Shown here: positions 49,686 to 59,068 of the stretch, one piece after another
How positions within the stretch are numbered: position 1 is the stretch's first letter
Layout: each line of letters opens with the position of its first letter
From: an uncultured SAR86 cluster bacterium
Lineage (GTDB): Bacteria > Pseudomonadota > Gammaproteobacteria > Magnimaribacterales > Magnimaribacteraceae
Length of the DNA stretch: 64,000 nt
NCBI GenBank assembly: GCA_902542325.1
Contig: CACBUE010000007.1
Coordinates: 1 to 64,000 of the forward strand
Direction of reading: 5' to 3'
Position numbers and translations under genes: made by a program
The notes under the pieces: generated by a model
The model's input: only the letters and a program-made list of their open reading frames with translations
What the model was told of the DNA's origin: nothing
Database searches by the model: none

Positions 49686-50618
49686 TTAGCTACCTTTTAA
49701 GTTATTTAAAATATCGTAATCACTTAGAGAGGATACCTCAATATCTCTAAATCTTTTTTTGACTAGGCCCGTTAGAACTTTTGCTGGTCCGCATTCATAA
49801 AGTTTTGTAATTTGTGTTTTTTGAAACAAATCCATTGTTTCTGACCAACGAACAGGACTATATAGCTGTGATACTAAATTCTCTTTTATAACATTTAAGT
49901 CATCAGAATGAGATACAGAAAAATTTTGTAATATTTGGGTCTTTGGAGGAGATAAATCTATTTTGTCTAATTCTACTGAAAATTTAATAGATGCTGGGGT
50001 CATCAGTTTACAATGAGATGGTACACTCATTGCTAAAGGTATAGCCCTTTTAGCTCCTTTATCCATGCACACCTCTATAGCTTTATCTATAGCAATTTTT
50101 GTACCCGATATAACGATTTGGTTGTCAGAATTAATATTTGCCATGCTGACTAAATTTCCATCTTCGGTAATTTCATGACAAATGGTCAAAAGCTCTGAAT
50201 AATTTAAACCTATGATTGCTGCTATTCCCCCCTCTCCTTCTTTAACTGCTTCTTGCATAAATTTAGCTCTTAAAGAAACCAAGGTTAAGGCTTCTTCAAA
50301 ATCCAAGGATTCAGCTGCTACATATGCAGAATATTCACCAAGAGAATGTCCAGCCATAAGCTCTACTTCAGATGGGCTTATATTAGTAGTTTTCCAGATA
50401 GCATGATTCGCTGTTAACAATAAAGGTTGAGTTACTTGTGTTGCTGATAGATCCTCCGCAGTCCCTTCAAGGACTAGCTTTTTGAAGTCAACTCCGAGAA
50501 CTTCTCTAGCTATGTCAAAGGTATTATTAAAGATTTTTGAGCCAGCGAAATGCTCCGAGAGCATGCCAATAGATTGAGAACCTTGTCCTGGGAAAACAAA
50601 ACCTAGTTTTCGTGGCAA
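49686..50618 (-). CDS. fabD: Malonyl-CoA:ACP transacylase
   Basis: FVFPGQGSQSIGM, MAGHSLGEYSAYVAA. Confidence 0.95.
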   Translation of the reverse strand: MPRKLGFVFPGQGSQSIGMLSEHFAGSKIFNNTFDIAREVLGVDFKKLVLEGTAEDLSATQVTQPLLLTANHAIWKTTNISPSEVELMAGHSLGEYSAYVAAESLDFEEALTLVSLRAKFMQEAVKEGEGGIAAIIGLNYSELLTICHEITEDGNLVSMANINSDNQIVISGTKIAIDKAIEVCMDKGAKRAIPLAMSVPSHCKLMTPASIKFSVELDKIDLSPPKTQILQNFSVSHSDDLNVIKENLVSQLYSPVRWSETMDLFQKTQITKLYECGPAKVLTGLVKKRFRDIEVSSLSDYDILNNLKGS

Positions 50619-50622
50619 GGCA

Positions 50623-50820
50623 CTATTCCTCTATTTGTTCTTCTTTTTGTTTAATTTCGACAACTTTTTTTCCTCTGTAAAAACCATCTGCTGTCATTTG
50701 ATGTCTGAGATGTCTTTCACCAGTAACTGGATCATTGGACAAAGTTGGATTAGTAAGAGATTGATGAGCTCTCTTTTGTAGCTTTTTTGATTTAGACTTT
50801 TTACTTTTTTGTACTGCCAT
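50623..50820 (-). CDS. rpmF: 50S ribosomal protein L32
   Basis: [22 protein letters not shown]; between yceD and fabD. Confidence 0.92.
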   Translation of the reverse strand: MAVQKSKKSKSKKLQKRAHQSLTNPTLSNDPVTGERHLRHQMTADGFYRGKKVVEIKQKEEQIEE

Positions 50821-50849
50821 AATATGCTCCGGCGCGAATTTTAAATTAA

Positions 50850-51308
50850 CTAATCGATCAAGTCTCTAATTTTTTTAAATGGTAAGTTCTTTTTTTCAAT
50901 CAACGGATCTTTTTTCTCTAGACATTTCCGATCACATTTAACAATATCTGGATAAATTAAAGCCAATTCTTCTTCTATGAGATTATCAATATTGAAGTAC
51001 TCTAGATCCTGATAATGAGTTTGGTCTTGTTCTGAGGAATCTGCATGTAGTTCTTTTATGTCTTTAATTGTTACATCAACGGATCCATCTATGAGAACCT
51101 CTGTATCTTTAAGACAGTTTTGACAGGTATCGATGAATTTAGCACTGATATAACCATCACATTTGAGTAGATTTAATGATAATTTTGATATTTTTAGCTT
51201 TATATCAAGAGTATCCTTTAAACTTCCAACATCAGGCACATCTATGGAATTTAAGTTTAAATCCATTTCTATAGGAAATGAGCCTTCATTTAAATTTAAT
51301 ATTTTCAT
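50850..51308 (-). CDS. yceD: YceD/DUF177 family protein
   Basis: CQNCL and [17 protein letters not shown] motifs; position upstream of rpmF. Confidence 0.85.
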   Translation of the reverse strand: MKILNLNEGSFPIEMDLNLNSIDVPDVGSLKDTLDIKLKISKLSLNLLKCDGYISAKFIDTCQNCLKDTEVLIDGSVDVTIKDIKELHADSSEQDQTHYQDLEYFNIDNLIEEELALIYPDIVKCDRKCLEKKDPLIEKKNLPFKKIRDLID

Positions 51309-52222
51309 GACATCATCTCAGAAAATAGTTTTGGTGTTTCCGCAGTACATTCAATACCAAGATTTTTAAAATTTATTGAAAAGGCATGAAGTAACATTCT
51401 ATTTAATCCATTTTTTCTCTCATTTTTATTAAGGTTTTCATCACCATATTTTCTATCTCCCACAACTGGATACCCCTTGAATTTAGTATGAGCTCTTATC
51501 TGATGCATCCTACCCGTTAGGATTTTTGCCTTTAACTGTGAAAATTTTTGCGTTGATTTGATAACTTTAAATTGGGTTATTGATGGTTTTCCATCTGATT
51601 GAACAATGGCCTCTTTCTCTCCTGAGCCAATTCTTTCCTTGGATAAAGGAGCTTCGATACTATTTAAGTTTTCTGGCCACTCTCCAAAAACAATAAGATC
51701 ATAGATTTTATCTACATCTTTATTTCTTATCTCTTGATGTAATTTCCTCAAAAAAGATTTTTTTAATGCAATTACAAGACAACCAGAAGTGTCTCTATCA
51801 ATTCTATGAACTAGATGGGCATCTTTGTATTTATTATCTATCTTCCTTATTACTTCAATAACACCAGAAGAAATTCCGCTACCACCATGACATGCTATCC
51901 CCTCAGGTTTATTTAATATTAAGAACTCTTTCTCTTCTTTTATTATGGATTCAAAAATTTTATCCTTATCTTTATTTGATACCATACCGGGCATTTTAAT
52001 GGACTGTTTATAGGGTGGTATTCTAATCAAATCTCCTATTTTGAGCTTTTGACTTGGTTTAGCTCTCGATTTATTTACTCTTACTTCCCCTTTTCTGATA
52101 ATAGAATAAATTTTTGTTCTTGGAAGCCCTTTTAGCCTTGAAATTAAACAATTATCAAGGCGGACCCCCTCGAAATCAGAAGTTACTTTATATGACGATA
52201 CTTGGTGAAAAATTTCTTCCAT
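51305..52222 (-). CDS. rluC: 23S rRNA pseudouridine synthase RluC
   Basis: S4-like N-terminus, LVHRIDRDTSGCLVIALKK, GRMHQIRAHTKFKGYPVVGDRKYG; divergent from rne. Confidence 0.92.
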   Translation of the reverse strand: MEEIFHQVSSYKVTSDFEGVRLDNCLISRLKGLPRTKIYSIIRKGEVRVNKSRAKPSQKLKIGDLIRIPPYKQSIKMPGMVSNKDKDKIFESIIKEEKEFLILNKPEGIACHGGSGISSGVIEVIRKIDNKYKDAHLVHRIDRDTSGCLVIALKKSFLRKLHQEIRNKDVDKIYDLIVFGEWPENLNSIEAPLSKERIGSGEKEAIVQSDGKPSITQFKVIKSTQKFSQLKAKILTGRMHQIRAHTKFKGYPVVGDRKYGDENLNKNERKNGLNRMLLHAFSINFKNLGIECTAETPKLFSEMMS

Positions 52223-52369
52223 TTTTAACTGAGCTTTGTAATAGCAAGTATATGAGCTATTATACTCCTCAGATTGCGCATTTTAATGAGTTAATTGTAA
52301 GGCGCATAAAGAATTAGAGTTTAATTTAAGAAGCAGATTAGCTAAAAAGCTCACAAGAACAATCGCTAC

Positions 52370-52400
52370 GTAGGCGTGGCAAATTAAGTAATTCGCCTAC
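52370..52400 (+). promoter_or_regulatory. Stem-loop in the rne 5' leader
   Basis: GTAGGCG (52370-52376) pairs with CGCCTAC (52394-52400), 17-nt loop, 56 nt before the rne start. Confidence 0.5.
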
Positions 52401-52455
52401 CAAAACAACCATAATATTTGGCTTTTGCTTACTGCTTCCCTACATAGGGTAAAAA

Positions 52456-54708
52456 ATGAAAAGAATGCTTATTAATGCAACTCAACCAGAAGAGTTGCGT
52501 GTAGCTCTTGTTGATGGTCAAAGCATATACGACTTTGACATAGAACAAGTTGGTCAAGAAAGAAAAAAATCAAATATCTATAAGGCGCGTGTATCTCGCG
52601 TAGAACAAAGTCTGGGTGCTGCATTTGTGGATTTTGGTTCAGAAAAACATGGGTTTTTACCCATTAAAGAACTGCATCCAGGATTTTACAAAGGCAAAAA
52701 TCAAAAAGCTCCCATTAACGAAATTTTGATTCAAGGAGATGAAATTATCATCCAGGTCGAAAAAGAAGAGAGGGGAACAAAAGGAGCTGCAATAAGCACG
52801 TTTATATCCCTACCCGGTCATTATTTAGTTTTAATGCCAAATAGTCCTGAAGCAGGCGGAATTTCTAAAAGCATTGAAGGAAAGGCTAGAGACGAAGTAA
52901 GGGATAAGCTTAAACAACTCAATATTCCTAAAGATATGGGTTTGATAGTGAGAACTGCAGGAGATGGCGTTTCTTTGGAAGAATTAAGATGGGATTTAGA
53001 CTATTTAGTAAATCTATGGGATGCAATTACAGAAGCTAATCAGCAAAGAAAGGCTCCGTTCCTAATTTTTCGTGAAAATGATCTCATATCACGTTCATTG
53101 AGAGATTTTTTGCGAGATGATATTACAGAAGTATTTGTTGATACCGATGAAGCGTTTGAAAAAGCTCATGATTTCACTTCTAAATTAATGCCTGACTTCG
53201 AAGAAAAGATTAAGAAATATGATGAGGCAATTCCTTTATTTACTAGATATCAGATTGAAAGTCAGATAGAAACTGCTTATCAAAGGGAAGTTTCTCTTCC
53301 AAGCGGAGGTTCTATAGTAATAGATCAAACAGAAGCCTTAGTTGCAATTGACGTTAACTCAGCAAAAGCTACTGGTGGGAGCGATATAGAAGAGACAGCT
53401 TTGAATACAAATATAGAATCTGCTGTTGAGATAGGTAAACAACTAAGACTTAGAGATATAGGAGGTTTAGTTGTAATCGACTTTATAGATATGCTTTCTC
53501 TAAAAAATAAACGTGCAGTCGAAGACAAATTATGGTCGGCTCTTTCAATAGACAGAGCAAAAGTTCAAGTAGGTAGGATATCTAGATTTGGCTTAATGGA
53601 AATGTCTAGGCAAAGGCTAAGGCCTTCCCTGCAAGAGAGATGGACACAGGATGTTGCTAGTTTATCTACAGCAGTTCTTAGGCTTATCGAAGAAGAAGCA
53701 AGTAAAAAGAAAAGTGGAGAAGTCAGAGCTGTGGTTTCATCTGATATGTCTACATTTTTGCTAAATGAGAGAAGAGCAAGAGTGAATGAAATTGAAGAAA
53801 GGACTAACGTTAGAGTAATAGTCGTCTCTGATCCTACTCGTTCTGATAATAGATTTGAAGTTACTAGGTTGAAAACCGATGGTAAGAAATCTAAGGATAA
53901 TGCAAGTTATGATATTCAAAGCGAAATTGGAGCTAATGGTGCAAATAAAGAAACTTATAAAAAGCCTAAATTTGAAAAGCCTGCAGTAAATCTTACTCCA
54001 CCAAAAAAACCAAAGAAAAAAGGCGAAGGCTTATTCAAAAAATTATTGAATTTGTTTGAGGCAAAAGATGATAAAAAGCAAAACTCAACATCGAAAAAGA
54101 GAAATCAAAGGAATAAGAGGCGACCAGACAACAGAAATAGAAAACCTCAGAATAGAAATAATTCTCGATCTAATGACACACGTCTAGATAAAAAAGAATC
54201 TGATAGCAAAAATCAAAATAAAAGAGGACCTAAACCAAATCTAGAAAAAAAAGATACCAAAAAACCTCAAAGTAGAAATCCTATTAAAGAAAAACCTAAA
54301 GAAAATAAAAAAGATTTTGAAACTAAAAATTCTCAACCAAAATCACAAACTAGAAAGAAAATTGCTGACAAACAAACTAAACAAGATGCGAATAAAAATC
54401 AAAGTAAATCAGTGAAAAAAGTATCGAGTAAACCTAAAGTTGATAATGTTAAGAAAGATATTGAAAAGATCCAAGAAAACAAGAAACAAAAGCCTTCTGT
54501 AGCGGATGCTAAGAAAAGTGAAAAGGCGAAAAATAAAACAATTGAAAAAACTGATAAAGTCGAATCTTCAGAAAAGGGTAATAAACCTAACACAGTGGCT
54601 GATGAGAAGTCTAAACCAGATACAGTTACAGAAACTAAGATTAAAGAAAATGTTAATAGTGCCAAAGATTGGGGAAGAGCTTCAAACGATCCCAGAAATA
54701 AATCTTAA
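52456..54708 (+). CDS. rne: Ribonuclease E (catalytic half plus basic low-complexity tail)
   Basis: S1 domain, [36 protein letters not shown]/R-rich C-terminus. Confidence 0.93.
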   Translation: [750 protein letters not shown]

Positions 54709-55538
54709 CTATTTAATTTTTCAATATAACTTTCAATTAACTTTCCTGAAATAGAGATATTTCCAGTTGGAACTTGAGGTAACTCTTTAAAGTTAAACCA
54801 ATCTGCTTTATCGATTTCCACGCCATCGGGACTAATAAGCCCTTCATCATATTCGGCGTGATATCCAAGCATAAGTTGGCTTGGAAAAGGCCAAGATTGA
54901 CTTCCATAGTAAGTAATATTTTTAATTCTTACACTCACCTCCTCAAAAACTTCCCTCTCAATCGCCGATTCAGCGGACTCGCCAGGTTCGATAAAGCCTG
55001 CTAGCGTGCTATAAAATTCTCCTGGAAAATTCTTATTATGAGCTAATAAGAGTTCTTCACCATTTGTAACTAGAACAATAATACATGGTGAAATTGTTGG
55101 ATATATAAGCTTATTCTTGCATTCACATATCATTGCCCTTTCGGTTTCATGAGCTTTTATTCCCTTTCCACATCCTCCACAAAACTGATTTGAAATATAC
55201 CAATTGTCAATTTGGAGAGATCTAGAGAAAATGTTAAATATAGAGTCTGGAATTCTTCCTAGAAGACTTCTTAGAGGACTTAAAATCATTTCATCTGATA
55301 TAGGTGAAGAATCCTCTAAGCAAGATACGAAACAAGGTCTTTTACCAAGGTAACCTAAGAAATGTTTATTGATAAATTTCATTTCAGACCACTTAAGATC
55401 GTCATCCTCAAATAACAAAACTTCAGAAGCCTTAGAAGTTAAAAATTCTTGATTTCTTAAGATAATTGATACACCTGGTTCAGATGAAGTGTTGATATTT
55501 TCTGGCGTAAATACTAAATTATTGTCTACGGGAATCAT
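54705..55538 (-). CDS. nudC: NAD(+)/NADH pyrophosphatase (Nudix)
   Basis: Zinc-ribbon CGGCGKG...CEC, Nudix box GFIEPGESAESAIEREVFEEV, YGSQSWPFPSQLMLGYHA. Confidence 0.93.
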   Translation of the reverse strand: MIPVDNNLVFTPENINTSSEPGVSIILRNQEFLTSKASEVLLFEDDDLKWSEMKFINKHFLGYLGKRPCFVSCLEDSSPISDEMILSPLRSLLGRIPDSIFNIFSRSLQIDNWYISNQFCGGCGKGIKAHETERAMICECKNKLIYPTISPCIIVLVTNGEELLLAHNKNFPGEFYSTLAGFIEPGESAESAIEREVFEEVSVRIKNITYYGSQSWPFPSQLMLGYHAEYDEGLISPDGVEIDKADWFNFKELPQVPTGNISISGKLIESYIEKLNS

Positions 55539-55600
55539 TTTTTAAGTTTAAGCTATTAAAGAATAGTTTAATATAGATTAATAAACTTTTAGAGGTAGTT

Positions 55601-56971
55601 ATGCATGAGATTGTAATGAATCAAGGTATGTTGGTGTCAGGTATTATTTTGGCTGCTAGTTTTGTTCTTATTTTTACAGAAACACTACACGGATTTCATA
55701 GAGTGAAAGTTGCAATGGCTGGAGCTGCTGTAATGCTTGTTGTTGGTCAATCCTATGGTTTCTACTCACCCGAAGCGGCATTTGAAGCTGTTGATTGGAA
55801 TGTAGTATTTCTACTAGGTGCCATGATGGCTGTTGTATCTATCATGATAAATACTGGAGGATTCGAAGTCCTTGCCGGGAATATAGGAAAAATAGCGAAA
55901 GGAAGACAATACTTACTGCTTGCTCTGCTTGGAACAGCAGTAACCGTTATATCTCTGCTATTAGATAACGTTACAACAGTTGTAATATTTGGGCCTTTAA
56001 TAGTATTGATATGTCAAAAAATGAAAGTCAGTGCTATACCCTATTTAATGGCCGCAGCCTTACTATCAGACACTGGTGGTGTCGCAACACTTGTGGGTGA
56101 TCCTCCCAATCTAATGATTGGATCTGCTTTTGATATAGCATTTATGCCCTTCGCATATAAAATGTTTCCTATAGTACTTGTTGCCTGGTTAGCAACTTTA
56201 TACTTTATGAAGTTTTTATTTAAAGAAGAACTTGCAATCGTACCTGAAGGAAAATTTGAAGAAACCATTCCTTATAAAGATAAGAACCTTTGGAATAAGT
56301 CACTTTCAATTTTAGGCTTAATGGTAATACTCTTCGTAATTCATAACACAATCCATTGGGAGCCTTGGATGGTAGCAGGAACGGGTCTGATTCTACTAAC
56401 TATCCTTGCAAAAGAAATTGAATTTGAAGATGTTATGAAAAATATGACGCACGAAATACCCCTGCTTATGTTTTTTGTTGCCCTGTTTATGCTTGTTGGT
56501 GGTGTAGAGGGAAGTAAATTTCTTGAGTATTTAGGTCAATACATTGTTCCATTTATAATTGATCCAGTTAGCGGGGAAGTCATTCAAGAGAATTTCATGA
56601 TGACTTGTATCGCGTTAATGTGGGTTGCAGCTATTATGTCAGCTGCCATTGATAATATTCCATTCACCGCAGCTATGATCCCCATAATTGCTTCACTAGA
56701 AGCAGTAGGAGTGAATATTGCTGCTTTATGTTGGTGTCTTGCGATAGGTGTAGGAATGGGCGGTAATGGAACACACATAGGCTCTACAGCAAATGTCTAC
56801 ATTGTTACAGTCTCAGAGAAACTAGCGAAGACAACTGGTAATCCAGATATGGCGATTACCCCGCTTAAATGGGCAAAAAAAGGTTTACCTGTGATGTTGT
56901 TGACGTTGGTAATTTGTACAGTAATCATGTATTTGTTCTTTGATTATTATGCCCTCCCGCTTCATCCTTGA
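55601..56971 (+). CDS. nhaD: Na+/H+ antiporter NhaD-type / ArsB-NhaD superfamily
   Basis: Polytopic; LLLDNVTTVVIFGP, LLSDTGGVATLVGDPPNLMIG, MSAAIDNIPFTAAMIPI. Confidence 0.82.
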   Translation: MHEIVMNQGMLVSGIILAASFVLIFTETLHGFHRVKVAMAGAAVMLVVGQSYGFYSPEAAFEAVDWNVVFLLGAMMAVVSIMINTGGFEVLAGNIGKIAKGRQYLLLALLGTAVTVISLLLDNVTTVVIFGPLIVLICQKMKVSAIPYLMAAALLSDTGGVATLVGDPPNLMIGSAFDIAFMPFAYKMFPIVLVAWLATLYFMKFLFKEELAIVPEGKFEETIPYKDKNLWNKSLSILGLMVILFVIHNTIHWEPWMVAGTGLILLTILAKEIEFEDVMKNMTHEIPLLMFFVALFMLVGGVEGSKFLEYLGQYIVPFIIDPVSGEVIQENFMMTCIALMWVAAIMSAAIDNIPFTAAMIPIIASLEAVGVNIAALCWCLAIGVGMGGNGTHIGSTANVYIVTVSEKLAKTTGNPDMAITPLKWAKKGLPVMLLTLVICTVIMYLFFDYYALPLHP

Positions 56972-57930
56972 TGAATCATAGATTTTGCGTAGCTCCTATG
57001 ATGGATCGAACAGATCGACATTGTAGATATTTTCATAGATTACTTACAAAAAGGAGCTTCTTATACACCGAAATGTTACATTCAAATGCAATTTTAAACG
57101 GTGATGTAAATAAATTACTTGAATTTAGGGCAGAAGAACATCCTTTGGCTATTCAACTAGGAGGATCCGATCCAAGCTCTTTAGCAGAAGCTTCAGTAAT
57201 ATCTGAGGAATTTGGTTTTGAGGAAATAAATCTTAATATTGGATGTCCTAGTAGCAAAGTGCAAAAAGGAAGATTTGGTGCTGTATTGATGAGAGAACCG
57301 GAATTGGTATCAAAGTGTATCTATGCAATGAAAAAGTCTGTAAGTATACCCGTAACTGTCAAGTGCAGAATTGGGGTCGATGATATGGACGAAGACGCAT
57401 ATCTAGATAAGTTCATTAAAGAATTGAGTTTTTCAGGATGTGAGACGTTCATAATACATGCAAGAAAAGCCTGGCTCCGTGGTTTAAGTCCTAAAGACAA
57501 TAGAGAAATACCGCCTCTTAATTATCAAAGAGTCTACAAACTTAAAGAAACCTTCCCTGAGCTAAATATTATTATTAATGGAGGTATCAAAACAATTAAA
57601 GAATCTATTGAACACTTGAACTATGTAGATGGCGTTATGTTAGGTAGAGAAGCATACGATAATCCTTTTATTTTGACAGAAGTTGATAGTGAAATCTTTT
57701 CCGATGCAATGCACCCGATACAAAGAACGGATATCCTCATCAAAATGCTTCCGTATATTCAATCTGAGATAGATAAAGGAACTAAAATATCTCACATCAC
57801 AAAGCATTTAATGGGACTTTTTAAAGGCTTTGATGGTGCAAAAAATATAAGAAAGTATTTAGTATCTTTAAGCAATGAAGTGCAGCCAGTTGATAACTAT
57901 GAGAATTTTCTTTCAGAGATAGCAATATGA
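56968..57930 (+). CDS. dusA: tRNA-dihydrouridine synthase A
   Basis: FCVAPMMDRTDRHCRYFHRLL, NLNIGCPSSKVQKGRFGAVLM, HARKAWLRGLSPK. Confidence 0.95.
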   Translation: MMNHRFCVAPMMDRTDRHCRYFHRLLTKRSFLYTEMLHSNAILNGDVNKLLEFRAEEHPLAIQLGGSDPSSLAEASVISEEFGFEEINLNIGCPSSKVQKGRFGAVLMREPELVSKCIYAMKKSVSIPVTVKCRIGVDDMDEDAYLDKFIKELSFSGCETFIIHARKAWLRGLSPKDNREIPPLNYQRVYKLKETFPELNIIINGGIKTIKESIEHLNYVDGVMLGREAYDNPFILTEVDSEIFSDAMHPIQRTDILIKMLPYIQSEIDKGTKISHITKHLMGLFKGFDGAKNIRKYLVSLSNEVQPVDNYENFLSEIAI

Positions 57931-58379
57931 TTAATAAAATTAAGGATTTAATAACTAAGTTTGGTAACAAAGAAGAAACAGTAGAAGAGTCTTCAATATC
58001 ACAGCTCAATAATGCTTGTGCAGCGTTATTAGTAGAGATAGCCTTTGCGGACAAAGATTTTGATGAAACTGAAAAAACTTCACTGAAACAAACATTGATA
58101 GAGACTTATTTAATTGAAGAGGCTGAAATTGATGAAATTATAAGAGATGCAGAAAATACAGTATCTGAAAGCACTTCACTTTATGGATACACTAGAATTG
58201 TTAATGATGAATTTGGGTATGAAGACAAATTAAGTCTTTTGAAGAATCTTTGGAAAGTCGCTTATGCCGACGGAAATCTAGACAAATATGAAGAGCATCT
58301 CATTAGAAAAATTTCTGACTTGGTTCATATTAGTCACAGTGACTACATTAATATAAAGCTAGAAGTCAAGGGTGATTAA
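57927..58379 (+). CDS. TerB-like family protein
   Basis: CAALLVEIAFADKDFDETEKTSL and LLKNLWKVAYADGNLDKYEEHLIRKISDLVHIS. Confidence 0.85.
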   Translation: MINKIKDLITKFGNKEETVEESSISQLNNACAALLVEIAFADKDFDETEKTSLKQTLIETYLIEEAEIDEIIRDAENTVSESTSLYGYTRIVNDEFGYEDKLSLLKNLWKVAYADGNLDKYEEHLIRKISDLVHISHSDYINIKLEVKGD

Positions 58380-59068
58380 TTAAAGTCATCAAATTCGTCA
58401 AAGTCATCGTCTACTTGTCCATCAAGAATTTCAAATTCTCTGCTTTGTAAGTAAGCATCACGGAAGAAAAGATACTCATCCCCTATTACAACACTTTCTA
58501 AACCAAGATATCTTGCCCGAGTATCTACTAAATCAATTGCAGTAAGAGAATACGCTGTACGGTCATGATCTATTAACCACAGAGGAGTTAAAAATGCATC
58601 TGGGATCATAGACAATGTATCTCTCATCGTGCTTGGCCCTAAACCTGGTAAAACTAAATAAGGACCATCAGGTACACCCCAAACCGCTAATGTCTGTCCA
58701 AAATCTTCGTCATTTTTATCAAGGCCTAGGCCTGATGCTACGTCGATAAATCCACCAATTCCTAGAGTTGAATTTATGGTAAATCTTGTTATGTCTGAAA
58801 TTCCATCATTAAGTTTACCTTGTAATATGTTATTTATTGCTATGCTGAGATCTTCCATATTACGTGTGAAATTAGTAATTGATATTTCGATAAAGTCAGG
58901 TGTTACTCTTTTATAGAACCTTGCTATTGGAGAAGCAAATTGAAGATCTAATGTTTGATTTAAATTATGAGTCCTCTCATTAATATTCTTTAGTGGATCA
59001 ATTTCAGATGCAGCAGTATTACTTAAAATAAATATAATCCCTATAAAACAAATCTTTATTACATTCAT
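58376..59068 (-). CDS. mlaA: MlaA/VacJ-like phospholipid transport protein
   Basis: FTINSTLGIGGFIDVAS, GQTLAVWGVPDGPYLVLPGLGPSTMRD. Confidence 0.92.
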   Translation of the reverse strand: MNVIKICFIGIIFILSNTAASEIDPLKNINERTHNLNQTLDLQFASPIARFYKRVTPDFIEISITNFTRNMEDLSIAINNILQGKLNDGISDITRFTINSTLGIGGFIDVASGLGLDKNDEDFGQTLAVWGVPDGPYLVLPGLGPSTMRDTLSMIPDAFLTPLWLIDHDRTAYSLTAIDLVDTRARYLGLESVVIGDEYLFFRDAYLQSREFEILDGQVDDDFDEFDDFN

